A stretch of DNA of 7,900 nt from Fidelibacterota bacterium (lineage in GTDB: Bacteria > Fidelibacterota > Marinisomatia > Marinisomatales > TCS56): contig JABMPO010000331.1 of the NCBI GenBank assembly GCA_013203015.1, positions 1 to 7,900 on the forward strand. Direction: 5' to 3'. The notes below the pieces were generated by a model. The model searched no databases. It was given only the letters and a program-made list of their open reading frames with translations, and was not told the origin of the DNA. A program made the position numbers and the translations under genes. This document shows, in pieces, positions 1-6,697 of the stretch (positions within the stretch are counted from its first letter, which is position 1; every line of letters starts with the position of its first letter).

Positions 1-1
1 C

Positions 2-535
2 TCTGATCTGGATATAGCATTAATGGGAAAACGTCTACAGACTGAACCGGTTTTCCCAATTAGCGTTTTCAAATATCCATTTGGGAAAGCACGTGAATTG
101 GAATGGGGTAGTTTTGTCTATCTAATGGGCTATCCAATCGGGAATAAAATGATTACCAAAGGCATTGTCAGCAGCCCAAAACATGACCGCAACACAGCTT
201 TCTTAATTGACGCACCTTTTAATCGCGGTAGTAGCGGTGGAATTGTACTGGCTATCAGGGATGGAATACCGAATTTCGAACTGGTGGGAATTGCCAATTC
301 GGTATCCGCCAAAACTAAATTTCTATTGGGACCTGGCGACGATACAGATATCGATGAAACTAATATTTATTTGCCCTACCATGGTGAATTATATTTACAT
401 CAGCAGGAGAACATCCGCTATGGAATCACCCATATTATTGCAATCGAGGCGATTATAAAATCATTCAAATCGCACCAAAATCAGCTACAGCGAGCTGGAT
501 ATAACATAGATATTTTACTTAAACGGAATTCCTAG
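2..535 (+). CDS. Trypsin-like serine peptidase, 3' part (5' end outside window)
   Basis: This is the C-terminal part of a chymotrypsin-fold (S1 family) serine peptidase. The frame is open to the left edge, and the residues before the first in-window ATG (base 23) read SDLDIAL. That resembles the catalytic-Asp motif of the family (D followed by I/L-A-L), so the ATG at 23 is internal and the real start lies upstream. The catalytic serine is visible as GSSGG (Ser codon 233-235), preceded by MGYPIG and a beta-strand pattern typical of S1C/HtrA-like domains. The catalytic histidine must lie before the window. No PDZ domain follows the protease domain; the chain ends about 100 residues after the serine, so a DegP-like architecture is unlikely. 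No membrane segment is seen in this part. Its last 17 bases overlap the end of the opposing YgiQ gene. Substrate and localisation cannot be judged without the N terminus. The fold call is fairly sure; the biological role is unknown. Confidence 0.8.
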   Translation, partial: SDLDIALMGKRLQTEPVFPISVFKYPFGKARELEWGSFVYLMGYPIGNKMITKGIVSSPKHDRNTAFLIDAPFNRGSSGGIVLAIRDGIPNFELVGIANSVSAKTKFLLGPGDDTDIDETNIYLPYHGELYLHQQENIRYGITHIIAIEAIIKSFKSHQNQLQRAGYNIDILLKRNS

Positions 536-2384
536 CCTGGCCCGGTTGCCGGAATTGTTGAATCAGTCCTTTATTTTTCATTTTAGCTAGACTATTCAAG
601 ATCCACTTTCGATTTTCCTTTTTATACCAGAAAAAAAATCGATTCTGATCTTGTTTCTCCTGCGGTGTACGCGCGGTGTACATTTTTTTCAAGGTAGTGG
701 GATGGTAACCGGAATAATATATAACGGTAGCAACCGTCATTGGCGTTGGTGTAAAATCCTGAACTTGTTCGAGTTTGAAGCCCAGCTTCATCGTCTCCGC
801 TGCCAATTCAGCCATATCCTCCAACTTAGACCCCGGGTGGCTGGAAATAAAATAGGGGATTAACTGTTGCTTTAAGCCGGCTTTTTTGTTGATCCGATCA
901 AATAATTTCTTGAATTGGTAAAAATACTTGAAGGAAGGCTTACGCATAATCTTCAACACAATGTCAGATGTATGTTCCGGTGCGATTTTCAATCTACCGG
1001 ATACATGTTCTCTGACTAATTGCTCGGCATATTCTGTATAATGATTTGCCTCGTCAGATTGGGAATTTGCCGGGATTAATAAATCATGTCTGACACCACT
1101 AGTGACAAAGGCTTTTTTTATTTTATTGTGTTTGGCAACCGATTGATAAATATCCAACAACGGACCGTGATTAGTATCAAGATTTGAACAAATTGTTGGA
1201 TGGATGCACGATGGACGCAGGCAAGTGTCGCATATCGATTGATCAATCCCATCCATTTTATACATATTTGCCGATGGACCACCCAAATCGCTGATATAGC
1301 CTTTGAAATCAGGCATGGCAGCAATTTGTTCAACTTCCTGCATTATTGAAGCCTTTGAGCGACTGGCAATAAATTTTCCCTGATGAGCCGATATCGTGCA
1401 GAAACTACAGCCGCCGAAACAACCGCGATGCAAATTAATGGAATGTCGAATCATCTCATAGGCCGGAACTGGACCACGTTTTTTATATTTAGGATGCGGC
1501 TGGCGGGTATAGGGCAAATTAAATGATGCGTCGATTTCTGGCTCGGTCATTGTTGGGTAAGGTGGATTAATGACCAGCAGCCTCCCTCCTGTTTCCTGAA
1601 TCAAACGGTGCGCATCGCGCCGGTTGGATTCCTGCTCAATAAATTTGAAATTTCGCGCAAATTCCATTTTATCGGCCACACATCTTTCATGGGATGCAAG
1701 CAATTGCGTATCCCAGTTTTTATTTTGTGGTAAATCCGGAAAACCTGGTATCAATAAAGCGGTTTGTGGCACCGTTGTCAAAGCAGAAAAAGGCACCCCT
1801 CTTTGCAGTAGTTTGATTATTGATCGCAATGGCTGTTCACCCATACCATAGACCAACAAATCAGCCAGACTATCAATTAAAATTGATGGTTTGAGTGCAT
1901 CAGACCAGTAATCATAATGGGTAACCCGGCGCAGGGAGGCTTCGATTCCACCGATCAGGACCGGGGTCGACGGAAATAATTGTTTCAATATCAGGGAATA
2001 GACCGAAGTGGCGTAATCCGGTCGAAAACCGGCTACACCCCCGGGAGTGTAGGCATCATTGGAGCGCAATCGGCGAGCAGCGGTGTAATGATTCACCATG
2101 GGATCCATTGCACCACCGGAGACCGCGAAGAACAATCTGGGCTGACCTAATTTCCGAAAATCACGCAAGTCATCCTGCCAGTTGGGCTGGGGTATAATTG
2201 CCACTCGCAGTCCCAGCGATTCCATGATCCGTCCGATGACAGCGTGACCAAAAGCCGGATGATCCACATAGGCATCGCCGGAGAATAAAATTACATCCAA
2301 TTGATCCCAACCCCGTTCCACTACTTCTTTACGGGTTGTGGGTAGCCAGTTTAAGGCTGGGTTATATTTTTGAACGTTAGCCAT
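519..2384 (-). CDS. ygiQ: YgiQ-family radical SAM protein
   Basis: A 621-residue protein of the YgiQ family (UPF0313), radical SAM enzymes whose reaction is not established. The N-terminal YgiQ region (about 1-300) opens with WLPTT, RGWDQLD and GDAYVDHPAFG, all hallmarks of the family. The radical SAM core follows, with CFGGCSFC giving the [4Fe-4S]-binding cysteines C322, C326 and C329. A second cysteine group, C385, C388, C393 and C399 (CDTC...SC...C), lies after the DLGGPSANMY segment and could bind another metal centre. The C terminus (about 550-621, with SGYHPTTLKKMY and EKQDQNRFFFWY) resembles the family's C-terminal DUF3362 region but is shorter than in Escherichia coli YgiQ, which is over 700 residues. 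The ATG is fixed by two in-frame TAA codons immediately upstream. There is no visible Shine-Dalgarno site. The gene is cytosolic and co-oriented with the dehydrogenase operon, 48 bases downstream of the ligase-like gene. A functional link to lipoate or 2-oxoacid metabolism is not implied by the sequence. Confidence 0.93.
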   Translation of the reverse strand: MANVQKYNPALNWLPTTRKEVVERGWDQLDVILFSGDAYVDHPAFGHAVIGRIMESLGLRVAIIPQPNWQDDLRDFRKLGQPRLFFAVSGGAMDPMVNHYTAARRLRSNDAYTPGGVAGFRPDYATSVYSLILKQLFPSTPVLIGGIEASLRRVTHYDYWSDALKPSILIDSLADLLVYGMGEQPLRSIIKLLQRGVPFSALTTVPQTALLIPGFPDLPQNKNWDTQLLASHERCVADKMEFARNFKFIEQESNRRDAHRLIQETGGRLLVINPPYPTMTEPEIDASFNLPYTRQPHPKYKKRGPVPAYEMIRHSINLHRGCFGGCSFCTISAHQGKFIASRSKASIMQEVEQIAAMPDFKGYISDLGGPSANMYKMDGIDQSICDTCLRPSCIHPTICSNLDTNHGPLLDIYQSVAKHNKIKKAFVTSGVRHDLLIPANSQSDEANHYTEYAEQLVREHVSGRLKIAPEHTSDIVLKIMRKPSFKYFYQFKKLFDRINKKAGLKQQLIPYFISSHPGSKLEDMAELAAETMKLGFKLEQVQDFTPTPMTVATVIYYSGYHPTTLKKMYTARTPQEKQDQNRFFFWYKKENRKWILNSLAKMKNKGLIQQFRQPGQARNSV

Positions 2385-2432
2385 TTATTAACTGGCCGGA
2401 TATTAGGTATTAAAAAATAAAAAATACTACTT

Positions 2433-3053
2433 TTACACCGAATATAATTCCTGGTAATGGAAAGCAATCCGGTTAATGATAGAATCATAGTTTCCCTGAT
2501 AGCCGACTGATTTAAGTGATGTTATAAATTCGGAGTGGCGTCGCCCCTGCCGGTAATCAGGTTCTCTGCCGGGATGCTTGATATATCTCGCGATGGTTTG
2601 GGTCGTTTCGCCAACGTTAAGAACCGAATGATAAAAAAGTCGATCGCGGCTGTGATACACGGCTGACCCCAGTATTTTCTGCTCACCAATCGCCAGATCA
2701 CTTATTCCACGATGAGCAACATTCCTGATCCCAATGGCTGTTACCGCGGCTAGTATCTGATCGTTAAACGCCCGAAATCGTTTTCTAACATCCTGGAGCC
2801 GCACCGGAGCGAGAACCGCCGATATAACCAGCGTATTGGGCGTTAGTATTACTGTTTCACCGCCAGACGGTCTTTTGTAAACCGGAATATCATCATTTTT
2901 TACCGCCGCTATGATTATTGAGTCCAGTGGATTATTACTGGCCCCCAAAACAATGGCAGTGTGATCGGGACGCCAGATAATATAATCGTCACCGGATTCA
3001 GCCTGCAATAGTCGGGCATCCGGTAAATCATATTCTTTGATTTGAAAACTCAT
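2433..3053 (-). CDS. Lipoate-protein ligase A-like protein (catalytic domain only)
   Basis: A 206-residue protein of the biotin/lipoate ligase catalytic fold (LplA/LipB superfamily), expected to attach lipoate or a related acyl group to the E2 lipoyl domain. Matches to LplA in order: WRPDHTAIVLGASNNP (27-42, compare the WRN...VVIGRxQNP motif), RPSGGETV (61-68, the RRxSGGGAV loop), SDL (118-120) and QKILGSA with the invariant Lys126, then YRQGRRHSEF (167-176). Differences: the third Gly of the SGGG loop is Glu66, and the usual HHGTLL reads YHSVLN (141-146). The protein contains no cysteine, so it cannot form the acyl-cysteine intermediate of LipB, LipM or LipL; an ATP-dependent ligase is more likely. 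It ends where the large subdomain ends, without the roughly 90-residue accessory domain of E. coli LplA. The start overlaps the E3 stop codon by one base (TAATG) and has no Shine-Dalgarno site, pointing to coupled translation. Family is confident; exact activity is inferred. Confidence 0.82.
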   Translation of the reverse strand: MSFQIKEYDLPDARLLQAESGDDYIIWRPDHTAIVLGASNNPLDSIIIAAVKNDDIPVYKRPSGGETVILTPNTLVISAVLAPVRLQDVRKRFRAFNDQILAAVTAIGIRNVAHRGISDLAIGEQKILGSAVYHSRDRLFYHSVLNVGETTQTIARYIKHPGREPDYRQGRRHSEFITSLKSVGYQGNYDSIINRIAFHYQELYSV

Positions 3054-3055
3054 TA
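3051..3055 (-). other. TAATG stop/start overlap between E3 and ligase genes
   Basis: On the minus strand the E3 stop TAA and the ligase ATG overlap by one base. The roughly 17 bases upstream of this ATG contain no purine-rich Shine-Dalgarno site, unlike the four preceding genes. Ribosomes terminating on the E3 gene would therefore re-initiate here, tying ligase output to E3 output (inference). Confidence 0.85.
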
Positions 3056-4396
3056 TTTATGAATTGGTTGATCGAAAGCAGCGAATCCGGATTCCATAAA
3101 TATTTCAGAAACTGTTGGGTGAGCATGAATCGTTTTTGATAAATCAAAAACAGTGCTCTCCAGTTGCAGCAAAACACCAGCTTCCGCTATCAAATCAGTT
3201 GCATCTGAACTCATGATTTGCACACCCAGAACTTCACCATATTGCTTTTCCGAAATCAGTCTGATATAACCTTCGGTTGCACCTTCAATAAGAGCTTTAC
3301 CGTTAGCAGTTAAAGTAAACTCTGAAATATTAATATCAATATCCGCCTGTCGGGCTTCGGCTTCCGTTAGACCAATTTGAGCAATTTCCGGTTTGGTGTA
3401 AATATTAATCGGAAAACGTTTAAAATTGTATTCCTCATCAATCCCACTAATAACGTTGACGGCATGCAAACCCTGTGCAGAAGCGGAATGGGCGAAACCA
3501 CACTGGCCGTTAACATCGCCAATAGCGTAAATATTGGTAAAATTGGATTGCAGACGGCTATTAACATTGATGAACCCATCGTCCAATTCCAGATTAATAT
3601 CCCTATCTGGCAGTACGGCACTTCGGTTCATGGCATTGATAACCACATCGAATCGGTATTTTTCATCCCCGGTAACCAGATGATCATCACTGCCATTAAC
3701 CACCTTAGGATTGATTATGATCTTAATGCCGGATTTTTTCAGTATCTTCATCAGATCATTGGCGACATATTTGTCAAGGTCAGGAAGAATTCGTTTGTTT
3801 GGAACAATCAGTGTAGTGGATTTTCCCACCATCGCGAAAAACTGCGCCAATTCGATTGCATGGGCATTTTCGCCAATTATTACGGGATATTCCGGTAATT
3901 GATTGAGTTGAAACAATTCTTTTATTGTGATAATATTTTTGTCAGATATGTCGTAAGGAATCGTTATAGGTAAGGAACCAGTGGCAATTAAAATATTCCG
4001 CGTTTCATACAGGAGACCGTCCACAGTGACTGCATTGACTCCCGTGATCGAGGCTGTACCCTTAACGGTTTCAACGCCATTTTTTTTCAACAGGAATTCG
4101 ACACCTTTTGTCAATCGTCGGATGATGCTATTTGAACGTTGACGTGCCTTCTGCCAATTGAAACTAATCTGCGCTTGATCAATTCCATCCACTCCAAATG
4201 AGGACAATTCAGCTACCGAGGCATATTTCTTGGCGCTTTCAAGGATTGCTTTGGACGGAATGCAACCCCAATTGAGGCAAATGCCTCCGACCGTTTCTTT
4301 TTCAATAATAACGGTTTTTAAACCAACCTGTCCGGCTCTGATGCCAGCCACATAACCGGCTGGTCCGGATCCAATGATTATCAGATCATATTCCAT
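3053..4396 (-). CDS. lpdA: Dihydrolipoyl dehydrogenase (E3)-like flavoprotein with atypical NAD domain
   Basis: A 447-residue pyridine nucleotide-disulphide oxidoreductase, by context the E3 that re-oxidises dihydrolipoyl-E2. The FAD-binding N terminus is canonical (IIIGSGPAG at 6-14, acidic Glu32 after the second strand). The redox disulphide is CLNWGC (C40, C45), followed by IPSK. Also present are ATGSLP (138-143), the second FAD motif YAIGD (290-294) and the C-terminal HAHPTVSE with catalytic His426 and Glu431, contributed across the dimer. The central NAD domain is unusual. Where GGGxIGxE is expected it reads GENAHAIE (175-182). The acidic residue after the next strand is Val198 (IVPNKRILP). 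The AxGRxPN segment reads AMNRSAVLP (255-263). The frame is unbroken and the length is near the family norm (about 450-480). Shine-Dalgarno GAGGTG lies at 4401-4406. The gap to E2 is 12 bases. E3 by family and context is confident; NAD use is doubtful from the motif. Confidence 0.9.
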   Translation of the reverse strand: MEYDLIIIGSGPAGYVAGIRAGQVGLKTVIIEKETVGGICLNWGCIPSKAILESAKKYASVAELSSFGVDGIDQAQISFNWQKARQRSNSIIRRLTKGVEFLLKKNGVETVKGTASITGVNAVTVDGLLYETRNILIATGSLPITIPYDISDKNIITIKELFQLNQLPEYPVIIGENAHAIELAQFFAMVGKSTTLIVPNKRILPDLDKYVANDLMKILKKSGIKIIINPKVVNGSDDHLVTGDEKYRFDVVINAMNRSAVLPDRDINLELDDGFINVNSRLQSNFTNIYAIGDVNGQCGFAHSASAQGLHAVNVISGIDEEYNFKRFPINIYTKPEIAQIGLTEAEARQADIDINISEFTLTANGKALIEGATEGYIRLISEKQYGEVLGVQIMSSDATDLIAEAGVLLQLESTVFDLSKTIHAHPTVSEIFMESGFAAFDQPIHK

Positions 4397-4408
4397 AATA
4401 CACCTCGA

Positions 4409-5701
4409 TTAATTCTTTAATAATAGTGAAACCGGATTTGCTATATAGCCGGCGACTTCCAGTAAAAATCTGGTAGCTTCACCACCGTCAACGATCCGAT
4501 GATCGACAGACATGGATAAGGGCATCAAATTTCCGATTTCGATATTACCGGAATTTACTACCGGTTTTTCCATGATTCTGCCAACACCGAGTATCGCAGC
4601 CTGGGGATAATTAATTACTGGCACCCCGAAGGTCCCACCAATGGATCCATAATTAGTAATCGTAAATGTACCGTCTTTGAAATCATCCATGGTCAGCTTG
4701 CGTTCACGAGCCTTCGCTGATATTTCACCCAGCTCGGTGGCCAAATCGGCAATCGATTTCCGATCAACATTGCGAATTACCGGGACGACCAGGCCATCTT
4801 CGGTATCAACGGCAATGCCAATGTGATAGTATTTCTTTTGCAATATGCGATCCCGTTCTAAATCCAATTCCGAATTAAGCATGGGATAAGATTTGAGACC
4901 GACCGCCACGGCTTTAAGAATAAATGGTAGATAAGTCAGTTTCAATCCCAGATCTTCAAAACCATCCTTTTGTTCGCGGCGTAATTTGATCAATTCCGAA
5001 ACTTCTACTTCTTCCATGATTGTCATATGAGCCGCTGTCTGCTTGGAAACGGCCATTTTCCGGGCAATGGTTTTTCGAATTTGTGTCAGAGGGATTATAT
5101 TAACCTGATGATCATCAACTGGTTCGCTTATGTGACCAACCGAAGGCCGAGCAGTGTGAAATGATTTAATATCACTTTTCATCACCCGACCAGCGGGACC
5201 ACTGCCTTTTACCTGATCAATGTCAATTCCCAAATCTTTGGCCATGGCTCGGGCAACTGGCGTGGCCAGAATTTTTACCGGTTTTTCCAAACTGGCTGTT
5301 TCTGGAACAGAATCGAGTCCTTCGGTACCGGCCGGCAGAAAAGCTCCATCCCCGGCAACTTCGATGGTACCAACTACACCGAAGCCTTTCTCAGCCACTG
5401 GTTTTTCCGATGCCGGCACCGGTTTCTCCTGGGCTATTTCCTGAGCTTCGACACCTTCGACACCTTCGATCTCAATTTCGATCAGGGAATCGTCAACGTT
5501 GATAACATCACCTTCAGAGCCATACACAGCGCTCACAACCCCATCACGGGGCGACGGAATATCGGTCACCACTTTATCAGTTTCCATCTTGACAACCGGA
5601 TCACCGGAGCCGATTTGCTGTCCTTTTTTAACATACCATTCAATTATTTTTCCTTCGGTAATTCCTTCACCGATATCAGGAAAACGAAATACAAATCTCA
5701 T
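4409..5701 (-). CDS. Dihydrolipoyl acyltransferase, E2 of 2-oxoacid dehydrogenase
   Basis: A 430-residue E2 core protein that carries the acyl group on a lipoyl arm and transfers it to CoA. The domains in order are as follows. One lipoyl domain (1-80) has FPDIGEGITEG and the modified lysine Lys43 in METDKVVTD. An acidic, Pro/Ala/Glu-rich linker (about 81-140) contains EKPV repeats. A peripheral subunit-binding domain (about 144-178: ATPVARAMAKDLGID, GSGPAGRVMKSDI) docks E1 or E3. A second short linker leads to the CoA-dependent catalytic domain (about 200-430), with DHRIVDGG carrying catalytic His401 and Asp405. The length and single lipoyl domain match Bacillus-type E2 proteins. The start is supported by AGGAG at 5708-5712, six bases upstream. 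It lies 18 bases after E1 beta and 12 bases before the E3 gene. Acetyl versus branched-chain acyl specificity cannot be decided from motifs, so no gene symbol is given. The oligomer is expected to be a large cytosolic cubic or icosahedral core (family knowledge). Confidence 0.95.
   Translation of the reverse strand: MRFVFRFPDIGEGITEGKIIEWYVKKGQQIGSGDPVVKMETDKVVTDIPSPRDGVVSAVYGSEGDVINVDDSLIEIEIEGVEGVEAQEIAQEKPVPASEKPVAEKGFGVVGTIEVAGDGAFLPAGTEGLDSVPETASLEKPVKILATPVARAMAKDLGIDIDQVKGSGPAGRVMKSDIKSFHTARPSVGHISEPVDDHQVNIIPLTQIRKTIARKMAVSKQTAAHMTIMEEVEVSELIKLRREQKDGFEDLGLKLTYLPFILKAVAVGLKSYPMLNSELDLERDRILQKKYYHIGIAVDTEDGLVVPVIRNVDRKSIADLATELGEISAKARERKLTMDDFKDGTFTITNYGSIGGTFGVPVINYPQAAILGVGRIMEKPVVNSGNIEIGNLMPLSMSVDHRIVDGGEATRFLLEVAGYIANPVSLLLKN
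5446..5469. repeat. Short 9-base tandem repeat inside E2 linker
   Basis: The unit ttcgacacc occurs twice (5447-5455 and 5456-5464) and is followed by a partial third copy (ttcga). In the minus-strand protein it encodes the GVEGVE stretch just after the lipoyl domain. It is in frame, so gain or loss of a unit would change the flexible linker by three residues without breaking the gene. It is too short to be more than a local slippage product. Confidence 0.7.
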
Positions 5702-5719
5702 TACGAACTCCTAACCTTA

Positions 5720-6697
5720 TTAATAACGGGCGATTTTCTGTAATTCATAATAGATCCGCTCGGGACGCTGAAAATACAAGTGTTCACCTTTGGGCAATGG
5801 CGGGATCACATCAAACCCGGATAGGCGTGTTGGGGGAGCTTCCAGATTCAGAAAGGCTTCTTCATTGGCAATTGCCATTAGCTCAGCCCCAACGCCATAA
5901 GTTGCGTGATCTTCCGTAACTACCAGCAATCGACCGGTTTTCCGGACTGATTCGCGGATGATGTCTTTATCAATGGGATAAATTGAACGCAGATCGATTA
6001 ACTCTACCCCGATCCCATCCTTCTTGGCCGCCGGCAAGGCCCGTTGCACTTCCCTAACCATGGCGCCATAGGTTACCACCGTTACGTCGTTACCCTCCTG
6101 AAGAATTTTGCCTTTACCAATGGGGATCGAAAATTTTTCTTCCGGGACTTCCTGCTTGATGGCCCGATAGATTCGCTTGGGCTCCATATAAATTACCGGA
6201 TCATTCGATTCAATGGCGGAAATCAACAATCCCTTGGCATCATAAGGGGTTGATGGGATAACCACTTTTAGACCCGGGACATGCCCGAACAGGGCTTCCA
6301 TACTTTCCGAATGATGTTCCAGCGCACGGATATTGCCGCCGTAGGGCATCCTGATCACCATGGGGATATTATATTTCCCTCTGGTGCGATTTCGCATGCG
6401 GGACACATGAGAAACGATTTGATTGAACGCCGGATAAACAAATCCCGAAAACTGTATTTCAACGATGGGACGCAATCCGGCCACGCACATACCAACCGCT
6501 GCGCCAACGATTCCTGATTCCGCCAGCGGAGTATCGAATACACGTCGTTCCCCAAATTCTTTCTGGAGTCCCTGGGTTACCCGGAATACACCACCTTCGA
6601 CACCAACATCTTCGCCAAAAGTTAAAACATTGGGATCATCTTTCAATTTTAACTTCAGAGCATCATTGATGGCCTGAACCATGTTCATCACTTTCAT
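5720..6697 (-). CDS. pdhB: 2-oxoacid (pyruvate-type) dehydrogenase E1 component, beta subunit
   Basis: A 325-residue transketolase-like beta subunit, partner of E1 alpha in a thiamine-diphosphate-dependent alpha2beta2 E1. The pyrimidine-binding domain begins with TFGEDVGVEGGVFRVTQGL (26-44) and RVFDTPLAESGIVGAA (52-67). Glu60 is the expected cofactor-activating glutamate. EHHSES (127-132) supplies the active-site His129, followed by PGLKVVIPSTPYDAKGLL (141-158). The C-terminal transketolase domain (about 200-320) includes VVTYGAMV, ELIDLRSIYP and VTEDHATYG. The length matches the family (about 325). The ATG is preceded by AAAGGA at 6705-6710, seven bases away, which supports it over the nearby internal methionines at residues 4 and 6. 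It overlaps the E1 alpha stop as ATGA, consistent with equal synthesis of the two subunits. The pdhB symbol rests on the strongly Bacillus-like N-terminal half; a branched-chain or broad-specificity enzyme is possible. Confidence 0.93.
   Translation of the reverse strand: MKVMNMVQAINDALKLKLKDDPNVLTFGEDVGVEGGVFRVTQGLQKEFGERRVFDTPLAESGIVGAAVGMCVAGLRPIVEIQFSGFVYPAFNQIVSHVSRMRNRTRGKYNIPMVIRMPYGGNIRALEHHSESMEALFGHVPGLKVVIPSTPYDAKGLLISAIESNDPVIYMEPKRIYRAIKQEVPEEKFSIPIGKGKILQEGNDVTVVTYGAMVREVQRALPAAKKDGIGVELIDLRSIYPIDKDIIRESVRKTGRLLVVTEDHATYGVGAELMAIANEEAFLNLEAPPTRLSGFDVIPPLPKGEHLYFQRPERIYYELQKIARY
6694..6697 (-). other. ATGA stop/start overlap between E1 alpha and E1 beta
   Basis: On the minus strand the TGA stop of E1 alpha and the ATG start of E1 beta share bases, giving a 4-base overlap. 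A Shine-Dalgarno site inside the end of E1 alpha (6705-6710) also serves the second gene. This arrangement usually gives coupled, near-equimolar translation, as expected for two subunits of one heterotetramer. Confidence 0.9.

Noticed and set aside
527..556. Inverted repeat AATTCC/GGAATT with a CCGG-TTG-CCGG element inside, near the convergent gene ends.
   Set aside because: The arms are only six bases, the loop is long, and no T-run follows directly on either strand. It does not make a credible terminator.
2385..2432. A TAATAT element upstream of the YgiQ gene as a separate promoter.
   Set aside because: It looks like a -10 box, but the sequence about 17 bases further upstream is AT-rich without a TTGACA-like hexamer. 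Evidence is too weak to annotate.
2433..3053. Annotation as LipB or LipM octanoyltransferase.
   Set aside because: Those enzymes need an active-site cysteine and this protein has none, while the LplA lysine motif is present.
3803..3886. Sequencing error or frameshift as the cause of the odd E3 motif.
   Set aside because: Codons across the segment translate in one continuous frame, and conserved residues on both sides (Glu182 and RILP at 202-205) keep their expected spacing.
3377..3898. A 173-codon open frame on the plus strand, antisense to the central part of the E3 gene.
   Set aside because: It lies wholly inside a well-supported gene, its translation matches no family I recognise, and no start signal distinguishes it. 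It is best explained as a shadow frame.
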